Shown in pieces: positions 18,533 to 26,446 of a stretch of DNA of 64,000 nucleotides. The DNA lies in the NCBI GenBank assembly GCA_937931205.1, contig CALHBF010000005.1:124001-188000 (forward strand), given 5' to 3'. The stretch comes from an uncultured Bacteriovoracaceae bacterium (lineage in GTDB: Bacteria; Bdellovibrionota; Bacteriovoracia; Bacteriovoracales; Bacteriovoracaceae). Position 1 is the stretch's first letter. The number at the start of each line of letters is the position of its first letter. Below the pieces are notes generated by a model. That model made no database searches and was not told the origin of the DNA. It saw nothing but the letters and a program-made list of their open reading frames with translations. The translations under genes and the position numbers were made by a program.

Positions 18533-19332
18533 ATTTTGGAGCAATATCGGCTATTGTGATCGGTGCAGGGGTCTTATTGTACGGTCTCTTCCTTTCCACA
18601 GGTGGTGATTCGCTTACTATGTTCTATGATTTTCCAAGTATTTTCATTGTTATTGGTGGAGTTGTTGCTGCCACTTTCATGGCCTTTCAATATAGAAGAA
18701 CTTGGGGAATTTTTAAACAAGGCTCGGCTCGAATTCTTAAAGGTAAAACCACCGATTATCGTCAGGTAATTACCGAAGTTATTCAGGCTGTTGATAGTTA
18801 CCGCAAGGGGACATCACTCAAAGATGTGGCCGACAAGGTTCAAGATAGCTTTTTAAAAGAAGGGATTACTCTTTATAATTCAGGAGTCATGAGCGTAGAG
18901 CAGGTTCTGAGCATTATGGAGGAGCGTAATGATAACCTCTATCATCTAAATAGTGAGGATGCCGGGAAAGTGAAAACTATTGGAAAGTATCCGCCGGCTT
19001 TTGGGATGATGGGGACAACGATGGGGATGATCGTACTACTGGCCAACCTTGATGGTAGTGCAGATGCGATTAAAAGAGTAGGGCCTGCGATGGGGGTTTG
19101 TCTTATTACAACTCTCTATGGAACAGTAATGGCCAACTTAGGTTTCCTACCGTTCTCAGATAATATGGTTGAACAGGCCAAGGAAGTTTATCTTAAAAAT
19201 AGAATTATCAATGAGGGTCTAAAAAATCTTTTTGAAAAAGAGAACCCGATCATTGTTGCTGAAAAACTTAATTCTTATCTTCAGCCTGAAGATCGTCTGG
19301 ATTGGAAAACGGTTCTTAGTGGAGGTCACTAA
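18529..19332 (+). CDS. motA: MotA-type stator subunit
   Basis: The 267-residue inner-membrane protein has four membrane helices in MotA/PomA arrangement: two near the N-terminus (about 4-24 and 31-52) and two near 150-175 and 184-205, with a cytoplasmic loop between. IGKYPPAFGMMGTTMGMI matches the conserved helix-3 region, including the proline important in ion flow. With MotB it forms an ion channel whose flow drives rotation or movement of a partner. A GGAGG SD lies 5 bp before the ATG. The last base of its stop codon is the first base of the motB start. No flagellar structural genes are nearby, so this pair may drive something else or be an additional flagellar stator. Confidence 0.93.
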   Translation: MNFGAISAIVIGAGVLLYGLFLSTGGDSLTMFYDFPSIFIVIGGVVAATFMAFQYRRTWGIFKQGSARILKGKTTDYRQVITEVIQAVDSYRKGTSLKDVADKVQDSFLKEGITLYNSGVMSVEQVLSIMEERNDNLYHLNSEDAGKVKTIGKYPPAFGMMGTTMGMIVLLANLDGSADAIKRVGPAMGVCLITTLYGTVMANLGFLPFSDNMVEQAKEVYLKNRIINEGLKNLFEKENPIIVAEKLNSYLQPEDRLDWKTVLSGGH

Positions 19333-20096
19333 TGGCCAAAAAAGGATTTCCACCCGCTCCGGCAGATGAAGGTGAAGGGTGGATCACCAGTTACGCCGAT
19401 TTGATGTCCCTGCTAGCATGTTTCTTCATGCTAATGATGGCATTTGCTAACTATGAAACACCGGGAGTTCAGGCAAAGGCCAAAATTATTGCTGATACTT
19501 TCAATAAGAAAGATGGCGGTAGTGCTGAAATTGATATCGAGAAATTGAAGAATGAGGTCACTCATCACCCTGAATTTCAAGAGCGTACTAAGATTACACT
19601 ACGAGATGGGGAGTTGATTATCGTCTTTAGTGGTAGTGCTGTCTTCCCTGAAGGATCATACACCCTCGATCGAAGTACTATTAATATGGTTGATACTTTA
19701 ATTGATCTGATTAAAGGATATGATACCGAGTATCGTATTTTGATTGAAGGACACGCTGATAAAAATGAATCTCTTCTTGCTGGAAGTATGAATCACTGGT
19801 CCTTGAGTGCTGCCCGTGCGGCATCTGTGATTGCTCGCTTTGAATATTATGGATTTAAATCAGAATACATGGTGGCGATTGCCAAAGGTGACAGAGAACC
19901 GGTTGCTGAATATAAAGCAGAAGCTAAAGATGGAGTGCCGCCTAAGGAAATTGCAAAATTAAACCGCCGTGCTGTGATTCGAGTTCTTGAGCCTCTTGGA
20001 AATAAAAAGAATAATCCAAGAATCGGTGTGCTCTTTAAAGAAGCCGCCGGTGAACCACCTGCAAGTGATACTGCACTTTTCAATGAAACAGAATAA
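19332..20096 (+). CDS. motB: MotB-type stator subunit with OmpA-like peptidoglycan-binding domain
   Basis: This 254-residue protein has a short cytoplasmic N-terminus, one membrane helix (about 19-41) and a periplasmic OmpA-like domain (about 90-235). SYADLM carries D23, equivalent to the ion-binding aspartate of MotB. The OmpA domain has ILIEGHADK, WSLSAARAASV and LNRRAVIRV, the residues used to grip peptidoglycan. The canonical length and intact aspartate indicate a working stator. It overlaps motA by one base (TAATG) and is followed at once by a strong terminator, so motAB form a two-gene unit. Confidence 0.94.
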   Translation: MAKKGFPPAPADEGEGWITSYADLMSLLACFFMLMMAFANYETPGVQAKAKIIADTFNKKDGGSAEIDIEKLKNEVTHHPEFQERTKITLRDGELIIVFSGSAVFPEGSYTLDRSTINMVDTLIDLIKGYDTEYRILIEGHADKNESLLAGSMNHWSLSAARAASVIARFEYYGFKSEYMVAIAKGDREPVAEYKAEAKDGVPPKEIAKLNRRAVIRVLEPLGNKKNNPRIGVLFKEAAGEPPASDTALFNETE

Positions 20097-20127
20097 AAAA
20101 AGGACTCCAAAAGGAGTCCTTTTTTTA
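20095..20127. terminator. Bidirectional intrinsic terminator between motB and the convergent gene series
   Basis: AGGACTCC and GGAGTCCT form a stem (20101-20108 and 20113-20120) around an AAAA loop. It is flanked by A residues on the left and a run of T on the right, so it works on both strands. Confidence 0.9.
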
Positions 20128-20145
20128 TTCATTTAAAACTCAGAA

Positions 20146-21369
20146 TTAATGAGTAACTTCAGAATTTGTATAGCCTTCAAGACCAAGGCTAATGATTGTA
20201 TGCTTTTCACTTGGCTTGATTTTTACAACAGGGTAGTGATTACTTAGAATCTGCTCACAACGTCCAAAATGAGCAGGAGCTGAGCCATCCCCATTGAGAA
20301 TAGCATTCTCTTGAAGTTTCTGAGCATCGATTTTTACATTTCTAAGAATGAAATCAACTGAGATACGATCTTTCTTCGATTTGCATACCCAATCAAGTTT
20401 CGCTTCTTGGTTATGTGTTGAATTTTTAAGAGAGATAATCCCTTTAATCATCCAGTCCATAGCTTCGGTCAGTTTCGCCTGAGGAATATTAATTTCTGTG
20501 TTGAATGGGCTAGGTAACTGGTGTTGAACATCAAGCATGGCCAGATTGAAAAGATGTTCATTCTTTTTAATGCTATTTCTTGAAATATCTTCAAGTGTTG
20601 TAGCTTTAAATTCATCCATTTCTTGAATTCTATTTTTAAAGCTAGCGGCCATAAAGTTGGCTTCAGCTTTAGTCGGTCCAACATTTTGAACAGAAGCATG
20701 AACTACTTCTTTTTTACCTTTTCTTCTGAAAACAAGAGAGAAGGCTAGACCAGCAAGAAAAGCTGCTCCATAGAAATAGTATTGCTCATTGCCTTGAGTA
20801 TTTGTGTTTGTCTCAATAGCAACTTTTCTCTCAATTACTTTCGGTGGAATCATGCTGATTGTTTTTGAGATTTCTTTGATTTGTTCAAGTTCTTTTGTGA
20901 CATCAGTATCAACAGCTTTGATTTCCTGACGGCTGATCTTTACAAGATTTTCGATCTTAGTTCTTAATGATTCCATTTTCCCCTTCCACTGTTTATCAAA
21001 GTGAGGAGAAAGGCGAAGAGCTTGCGCTCTTTGGTTCATGATTGTTGCCCATTCTTCAAGATAAAAGCCACGCTGCTCAAGAGGCATTGCTGAGGCTTTC
21101 GTTGCTTCATGAAGAAAATAGTATCTCTCATTTACACTGTGAGAACGGTAAAGCTCGTAGAGGTCAGCAATATCAGACCAGACAAGAGTTTCGGAGTGAG
21201 ATAGATTCTCAATACGGTCACTGAAATTGGCATGATTTGTTTTAGCCTTTTTCACTGATGATTCAATTGATTTTACTTGTTCGTCAATTTTACGAAGAAG
21301 CTTGTCATTATTTGTGTTAGCAAAAGTAGCAGAGCTTAGAAGAGTCATTACAATAAATAATTTTTTCAT
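20146..21369 (-). CDS. Membrane protein with periplasmic coiled coil and cytoplasmic domain
   Basis: The 407-residue protein begins at 21369 (AGGA SD; ATGA overlap with the preceding gene). It has a signal sequence (about 1-18), a mainly helical periplasmic region (about 20-185), one membrane helix (about 197-214, YYFYGAAFLAGLAFSLVF) followed by RRKGKK, and a cytoplasmic C-terminal domain of about 190 residues. The C-terminal domain faintly resembles a GHKL ATPase fold (a helical LTEAMDWMIKGIISL-type segment, then strands), but no clear N-box or G-boxes are visible, so any such domain would be degenerate. Last gene of the minus-strand motor-like series; it ends at the terminator shared with motB. 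Function unknown. Confidence 0.7.
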   Translation of the reverse strand: MKKLFIVMTLLSSATFANTNNDKLLRKIDEQVKSIESSVKKAKTNHANFSDRIENLSHSETLVWSDIADLYELYRSHSVNERYYFLHEATKASAMPLEQRGFYLEEWATIMNQRAQALRLSPHFDKQWKGKMESLRTKIENLVKISRQEIKAVDTDVTKELEQIKEISKTISMIPPKVIERKVAIETNTNTQGNEQYYFYGAAFLAGLAFSLVFRRKGKKEVVHASVQNVGPTKAEANFMAASFKNRIQEMDEFKATTLEDISRNSIKKNEHLFNLAMLDVQHQLPSPFNTEINIPQAKLTEAMDWMIKGIISLKNSTHNQEAKLDWVCKSKKDRISVDFILRNVKIDAQKLQENAILNGDGSAPAHFGRCEQILSNHYPVVKIKPSEKHTIISLGLEGYTNSEVTH

Positions 21370-21878
21370 GCATGTCCTGCCTTGAAAGTATGAAGTGTTT
21401 TTTCTGATCTGATTTCCCAACCATGGGTTTGTTTATTGCGAATTCTTGCAGCGATAATTCCATTTGGTGTTTCAATAAATGGAAGGGGAGCTGTGTTATG
21501 CTGGACAAGAATTTGAATACTATTGCTTGATTTTGGATCGTACTTAATGATGGCTTCAGCAGGTAGAGGCCAGTTTTTAGAGGTACTCATTGCTTTCAAC
21601 CATTCTTGAGTTTTGAAAAGAAGTTGAGGGTCTAATTGATCTCCAGGGCCAGCAAAGATGGAATACCATCTCGTTTCCGGACAGGTCCTTCTGATGTTAT
21701 TTACAAAGTCGGCCCAGATTCTATCCAGGTTAATTTGCTTGGCTGATTCAAGTGAATAGGAGAGACCAAGGGTGGCCTTCCAATTAAGTCTGATCGACTG
21801 TAAAACCTTCTTGGCCTTCACAGTGACTTTCTTTTTCTTAGAATTAGCTAAGCTTACGCTTTTAGCTATTTCACTCAT
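21366..21878 (-). CDS. Cytoplasmic hypothetical protein in the motor-like cluster
   Basis: This 170-residue protein has no signal peptide or membrane helix. Its N-terminus is very basic (NSKKKKVTVKAKK) and the rest is a compact mixed fold with several tryptophans. A strong AGGAGG SD fixes the start at 21878. It overlaps the next gene by ATGA and follows the FliF/FliG-like gene by 49 bp. No family was recognised. A cytoplasmic protein coded beside a FliG-like rotor part could be a C-ring-type adaptor, but no FliM/FliN motif is visible. Confidence 0.65.
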   Translation of the reverse strand: MSEIAKSVSLANSKKKKVTVKAKKVLQSIRLNWKATLGLSYSLESAKQINLDRIWADFVNNIRRTCPETRWYSIFAGPGDQLDPQLLFKTQEWLKAMSTSKNWPLPAEAIIKYDPKSSNSIQILVQHNTAPLPFIETPNGIIAARIRNKQTHGWEIRSEKTLHTFKAGHA

Positions 21879-21927
21879 TGGACCTCCTGTCCTGTGAGAT
21901 ATTTTAGGCTTCTTCTAGAGACTAAAA

Positions 21928-23847
21928 TTAAGCGGCTTTACCGCCTTGAATGGACTTAAAACCCTTTGTTACCTGAGAAGCCCACTTATCGATGATATCA
22001 CTGGCCATTTTCTTGTAGCTAGCATTTTTACTAATGGAAGTTCTTACCAGTTTCACGAACTCTGTCCAGATTTCGTCTTTTCTATTCAGGATAGAGTCCT
22101 GGCGTGTGATGTCTGAATCTAAGCTTTGCATTTCCATATCTAGTAGATCACGGGCAGGTGTACCGGCTTCCGCACACAGGTCAATGAGCTTATCTTTGAG
22201 AACAGGCTCTCTACTGTAAAGGAACTCAATTCTCTTGTTCATTGGTAGAGTAAAGAGAATATCTTTTAAGAAGCTGTCCGGCAGTTTAAGAACAAGTTCA
22301 CTTGGGAAAAGTACATTAGCGGCATCAACTAGGTAATGCTTACCAGAAGCACTGGCGATGGCCTTGAAGATCGACTCTTCGGTCGTTGGTGTCGCGCTTT
22401 GGAGCATGGCCATAAGACGTGGAAGAAACGGAGAAGGGCTGTGCACTTTCTTGAATGCCATAAGGGCGTCTTTTAGTGCAGGAGTTTCATTAACGATTGA
22501 TCTCTCATCGAATGTAGCAGCTTGGTTAAGCCACACTTCGACTTTTCTATCATCTGCAAGAGATAGAACTTTTGAAATGATAGAAGGTCCAAGTAGGTTA
22601 AGAAGAATTCCAGTTTGCTCAGGATGAGCATCAAAGAATTCGGTAATACTTCTAGGGTCAAGTTCCATAACAAGATTAAGAAGCTGACCATCTTTGATTT
22701 TTGATGGAACAAGAAGAGATTTTACAACTTCTCTGAAGATAATTTTATTAACACTCTTAAGTTCATTTGATTCAAGATGAACTGTAAGAAGAGATTTCCA
22801 CTTGCTTCTTTGATCTTCGCTAAGTCCATTAAGGAGCTGATTCATTTCTTCAGGTGTTGCCATCTGAGCAAGTCCGCGAAGGGCGAGGATTGTCTCTTCA
22901 GAACTTTCAATGAGCCATGTATGAACGATGGTTACAGCTTCTTCAGGGTGCTGCTGTAAACATTGTTGAAATCTTTCGTAACCTTGTTGAGTAGTCAATT
23001 CATCCTCCTCAATATCTTGATCTTGAGAATTAAGTAGTAGTTCTTCTTCTTTCTTTTTAGATTCGTCGTCTTTGTCTTTCTCTTCTTTAGGCTGCGGTGC
23101 CATCATCTTGGCATAGTTTTCCATAAATGCTTTCCACTGTTTGAAGAGCATGATGGCAATAACACCCATGATGATAGAGAAGAGTACAAGTCCTACAGCA
23201 TTCCCCCAGCGAGATGCCCATTCGTACCAGTCCTTGGTCCAGATTTTTGGTTCTTTTTCTTCTGGCACAGGTGGAGCAACTGGTTCTTCTGTATCTTTCG
23301 CTTCAGGCTCTGCTGGGGCCCATTCCATTTCCATTGTCTGGAAAGAAAAGTTAGGTTTAATATCAGCAACATTGAACTTTGTTGTTCTTACTAAATTTTG
23401 AACAATTTCCTGCATTTTTTCAGGAACTTTATCGGAGAAATAAACTGTGACTTTGATTGTGTCTAGGTTTTTAAATAAATCATAGGCTTCATTGAATTTG
23501 TAAAGGTTTTGAAGACTGTCTTTATTTTCGTTAAAAATTTTATCAAGAATAGGAACTTCTAATCCCATTTTAGAGAAGGCGATATAGTCACCGGAAGATT
23601 CAGGCATCGTTAGATCTGAAACCTTCACTCCTTGTTTTTCGTTGTTATCAAAGTTTGGCTGACCAGGGTCGATAACAGTTACTTCGGTATCAACTAAGAA
23701 TTGATTCTCCTTAAGGACAGTAGAGATAATTGAATTATATTTTCTCTGGATTTTTTCTTCTAGAGAGATCTTCTGCCAAGATAGAGAATCCCTGGCGTAA
23801 GAAGCCTGAACTGAGAGTAGAACGAGGAGAGTTACGAGAAACCTCAT
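21928..23847 (-). CDS. FliF-FliG-like fusion protein (rotor-like)
   Basis: This 639-residue protein has a signal peptide (about 1-18) and a periplasmic region (about 28-165) like the last ring-building domain of FliF: IQRKYNSIISTVLKENQF, then IKVTVYFSDKVPEKMQEIV. A Pro/Glu linker and one membrane helix (about 213-235) follow. The cytoplasmic part starts with YERFQQCLQQHPEEAVTIVHTW, similar to the FliF tail that binds FliG. It continues with FliG-like helical repeats, including DAHPEQTGILLNLLGPSII (406-424, cf. the FliG EHPQ motif) and a FliG-C-like segment (about 515-603). Thus one chain seems to combine membrane ring and switch parts. The GGAGG SD and TAATG overlap with the PEGA gene show tight coupling. 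The homology is read by eye and should be tested by profile search. Confidence 0.65.
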   Translation of the reverse strand: MRFLVTLLVLLSVQASYARDSLSWQKISLEEKIQRKYNSIISTVLKENQFLVDTEVTVIDPGQPNFDNNEKQGVKVSDLTMPESSGDYIAFSKMGLEVPILDKIFNENKDSLQNLYKFNEAYDLFKNLDTIKVTVYFSDKVPEKMQEIVQNLVRTTKFNVADIKPNFSFQTMEMEWAPAEPEAKDTEEPVAPPVPEEKEPKIWTKDWYEWASRWGNAVGLVLFSIIMGVIAIMLFKQWKAFMENYAKMMAPQPKEEKDKDDESKKKEEELLLNSQDQDIEEDELTTQQGYERFQQCLQQHPEEAVTIVHTWLIESSEETILALRGLAQMATPEEMNQLLNGLSEDQRSKWKSLLTVHLESNELKSVNKIIFREVVKSLLVPSKIKDGQLLNLVMELDPRSITEFFDAHPEQTGILLNLLGPSIISKVLSLADDRKVEVWLNQAATFDERSIVNETPALKDALMAFKKVHSPSPFLPRLMAMLQSATPTTEESIFKAIASASGKHYLVDAANVLFPSELVLKLPDSFLKDILFTLPMNKRIEFLYSREPVLKDKLIDLCAEAGTPARDLLDMEMQSLDSDITRQDSILNRKDEIWTEFVKLVRTSISKNASYKKMASDIIDKWASQVTKGFKSIQGGKAA

Positions 23848-24449
23848 TATTGAACCTCCGTATTAAGATTGAGCTTCTTCTCTAGATAAGTTTTCATTCT
23901 GTATGCATCCGCGTTTTCTGGATTCAGAGAAAATGCCTTTCTATAATAAGAAAGAGCATTTTCAATATCCCTATTCATATAGTAAGTAGTGGCCTTCATT
24001 TCTGGAATGATTGAGAGCTGAGGATGTTTTTTCTCAAGAGCATCAAGCTGTTTCAGAGCATCCGTAAAATTTCTTCCTCTCACTAATTTCTGAACATTGA
24101 ATAGTTCGTTCATTAGAAGATCATGATCTTTGATATTTGAAATTGCTTCATCAAGTTCAAGATTTGCAGTCAGTTCGAGATCTGCTTCAGTAGTTTTAGC
24201 AACGATAAGACGATAGGGATTATGTCCGCTTTTCCTAAGTTCAAGAACAAAGCTGTTTGCTTTTACATAGCTGTTCACAATTTCATTGAGATCGGCTTCG
24301 AATGGAGTATTACCAAGTCGAACCGGCTTTGCTTCGTTTGAGGCTATATAGATATCTGCACCAGGCGGTTGGCTTTTAATTGTAATTTTGGATTGGGCCC
24401 AAAGCTGAGTATATAAGATTAATAGGGTGAAAATAACTAAGCACTTCAT
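23847..24449 (-). CDS. Periplasmic PEGA-domain protein with TPR-like repeats
   Basis: The 200-residue protein has a signal peptide (cleavage after LWA, about residue 18). A PEGA domain follows: ITIKSQPPGADIYI, then a GNTPFEADL turn. A helical part (about 105-195) has TPR-like repeats, e.g. RDIENALSYYRKAFSLNPEN. PEGA domains are common in surface and envelope machinery; TPRs mediate protein contacts. Start at 24449 with a GGAGT SD. Its stop overlaps the start of the FliF/FliG-like gene. Likely a periplasmic connector in the machine (inference). Confidence 0.8.
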   Translation of the reverse strand: MKCLVIFTLLILYTQLWAQSKITIKSQPPGADIYIASNEAKPVRLGNTPFEADLNEIVNSYVKANSFVLELRKSGHNPYRLIVAKTTEADLELTANLELDEAISNIKDHDLLMNELFNVQKLVRGRNFTDALKQLDALEKKHPQLSIIPEMKATTYYMNRDIENALSYYRKAFSLNPENADAYRMKTYLEKKLNLNTEVQ

Positions 24450-24505
24450 CGGAACTCCTCGTCCCTGATATTGTCTTATATTTTCAGATTTTAATTAAGG
24501 ACGTA

Positions 24506-25141
24506 TTAATCAAGGAAAAATATTCCGCCCACCATGGCCTTCATCCCCATAGTTGAGGTAACAATTCCAGTACCACGGGCAATTCCTGCCGAGGCACGGA
24601 GAGTCCAAGTTTTGAATTTATAGCTCATTCCACCGCCCAGCTCAATTTCAATCAATGTGTCGTTCTTTTTGGCCGTTTCAGTGTCATAAGCGATATAGCC
24701 TAAATTGATACCACCTTGGAGGAAAAATCTACGACGGGGAGTAAGGGTGAAAGTTGTTGTCATATCTTTGAGGACTGAGCGGACGGGAGTTCCCCAGTAA
24801 TACTCAAGCCCACCACCAGCAGCGATATATGTACCTGTCGCACTGGCCATAAGAGGGAAGGTGGCTTGAGTGTACCAAGCGTATCTGCCAGTTGTTAGAA
24901 AGCGATAATGAACCTGCCCACTGATTCCTGCGACTGATCCTGATGCTGCTTGTGCTTTGTTTGGTCCTGAAAGGGCCGATTCTGACTCTGCAAAGCCAAT
25001 ATTTGTCATTCCAATCATTACAGAAAGTTCTTCTGAGTATTGCAACCCTGTAATTGACTTGGTAGCAGCTTGAAGTGGTGAACAAAATGCTAGAATGAGC
25101 GTTGAACTAACAAGGCTATTCTTGAATCTTCTGAAGTAAAT
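24506..25141 (-). CDS. Outer-membrane barrel-type protein, probable ATT start
   Basis: The only complete signal peptide for this gene begins at an ATT codon at 25141-25139. AAGGAG lies 7 nt upstream (25149-25154), and the frame encodes YFRRFKNSLVSSTLILAFCS then PLQAA. An in-frame TAA (25159-25157) excludes anything longer. No ATG, GTG, TTG or CTG occurs before TTG at 25045, which lacks a spaced SD and would drop the signal peptide. The 211-residue product has alternating strands and Gly/aromatic turns (TYIAAGGGLEYYWG, FFLQGGINLGYIAYD) and ends GGIFFLD, as expected for a small barrel. Its 5' end overlaps the preceding gene. Family not recognised. Confidence 0.65.
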   Translation of the reverse strand: MYFRRFKNSLVSSTLILAFCSPLQAATKSITGLQYSEELSVMIGMTNIGFAESESALSGPNKAQAASGSVAGISGQVHYRFLTTGRYAWYTQATFPLMASATGTYIAAGGGLEYYWGTPVRSVLKDMTTTFTLTPRRRFFLQGGINLGYIAYDTETAKKNDTLIEIELGGGMSYKFKTWTLRASAGIARGTGIVTSTMGMKAMVGGIFFLD

Positions 25142-26445
25142 GGAACCACTCCTTGGTTAGTAAGACTAATCCTTTCTAGAATTATATTTAAATCCCAGTT
25201 TCGTACAAGCCTTGGTGGAATAATTCCAACTCGATACATTGAACCTTTCCATTCCTGTAGTTGATCAATTTGCGTTGATACTAATAAAGGAACACCATAA
25301 GCTGCATAAATTTTTGTGTTTGCTAAAAATGAGAGATTTAATTCTGCTTTAGTCAAAAACCATGTGGTATCCAGATTACTTATTTTCAGCCCTTCTCCTG
25401 GTGTGTTTAGGTTTGAGATAAATGATTTATCTCTCATCACTCCCATGGAAAAATGCCCCCAATCATCGAGCCACGTACCGTAGAGACCGACTTGGTAAAG
25501 TGTAGGTAAGTCGATCTTACCTGAAAGAAGTTTACTCACTGACAAGTCGTAACTCCACGCCATTCTTTCACTAAAAAAACGAGTGGTATTATGGGATAGG
25601 AGTTTTAAGGTCAGCATCTCCGTATTCGTTTTAGTGTTGATCAGATACTGACTATCAACGACCCTTTTATCCATACCGGCCATGACATGAAAGGAGGATT
25701 TACCCTTAAATTTTTTTGGAGGATCTTTTTTTATGTCAACTTCAGCAACGCTGGTCGTTTTGCTGGATGATGATGGCGATGGTGGGGAAGGATTTTTTTT
25801 TTGATCGTTTTCAGAATCTTCGCCGGGTTCGTTTGGTATCTTTCTCTTGGCCATTCTTTTTAACTGATCCTCAATATCGCTTTTCATCGACTTGATTCTT
25901 TTTTGAAAGTCGATGGCATTTGGATTGGCCTTATTTAGTTTTGTAGTCAGAGGAGGTGGAGCAACTTTTTCTTTAGGATCTTTTTCTTTGCCTTCACTCT
26001 CTTCATCAGTTTCTTTTTTAGGTTTAAAAACGGCTTCAATGGAAGCCTGATAAAGTCTTAGCAGGTCTTCTTCTCTTACATTTTTGATTCGTGCACGTCT
26101 GATCAGTTTTTTATTCTTAATATCGAGTAAAGACGTTTCGATCTGATAACGATCTCCCACTTTGCTGACGTCACTTTCTACTGCAACAATATCGACTACG
26201 CTGGAAGTTGGGATATCTTCGGGGGACATCAGGATTTGATATCCTTTTTGTTTTAATACTACTTGCAAACCAAGTCTTTCAAGTCGATCTCTGATTTGTG
26301 TAGGAACGGCTTCAATGCCCTTAGGCTTTCTCGCCAGAGCAAATGGTTGAGCTCCTGCGCTTTGAGCAAAGCTAAGCGAGGAATTGAGCGTAATGAATAA
26401 AACAAGAAGTTTTAAAAGCATAATTGATTGTAAAACAGCCCTCAT
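25090..26445 (-). CDS. Secreted/outer-membrane protein: N-terminal globular domain plus barrel-like C-terminus
   Basis: This 451-residue protein has a signal peptide (about 1-28, cleavage after SFA). Residues about 35-145 form an alpha/beta domain (VPTQIRDRLERLGLQVVL, VGDRYQIETSLLDIKNKKLIRR) like the N-terminal domains of some envelope assembly proteins. A Pro/Lys/Ser-rich linker follows, then about 190 residues of barrel-like strands ending in LLVQRSF; a C-terminal Phe is typical of outer-membrane proteins. The ATG at 26445 lies 1 nt after the stop of the giant lipoprotein gene; TTG at 26454 is an alternative. No clear SD, so coupled reinitiation is likely. Confidence 0.7.
   Translation of the reverse strand: MRAVLQSIMLLKLLVLFITLNSSLSFAQSAGAQPFALARKPKGIEAVPTQIRDRLERLGLQVVLKQKGYQILMSPEDIPTSSVVDIVAVESDVSKVGDRYQIETSLLDIKNKKLIRRARIKNVREEDLLRLYQASIEAVFKPKKETDEESEGKEKDPKEKVAPPPLTTKLNKANPNAIDFQKRIKSMKSDIEDQLKRMAKRKIPNEPGEDSENDQKKNPSPPSPSSSSKTTSVAEVDIKKDPPKKFKGKSSFHVMAGMDKRVVDSQYLINTKTNTEMLTLKLLSHNTTRFFSERMAWSYDLSVSKLLSGKIDLPTLYQVGLYGTWLDDWGHFSMGVMRDKSFISNLNTPGEGLKISNLDTTWFLTKAELNLSFLANTKIYAAYGVPLLVSTQIDQLQEWKGSMYRVGIIPPRLVRNWDLNIILERISLTNQGVVPFTSEDSRIALLVQRSF
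25149..25154 (-). promoter_or_regulatory. Shine-Dalgarno AAGGAG for an ATT start
   Basis: AAGGAG on the minus strand is followed by 7 nt and then ATT (25141-25139). It lies inside the preceding coding region. This is the site that decides the start of the barrel gene. Confidence 0.6.
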
Positions 26446-26446
26446 T

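Noticed and set aside
18529-20096. Interpretation of motAB as part of a normal flagellar operon
   Set aside because: No flagellar hook, rod, filament or export gene occurs in the window. It remains possible that this pair also powers the flagellum, so this is set aside, not disproved.
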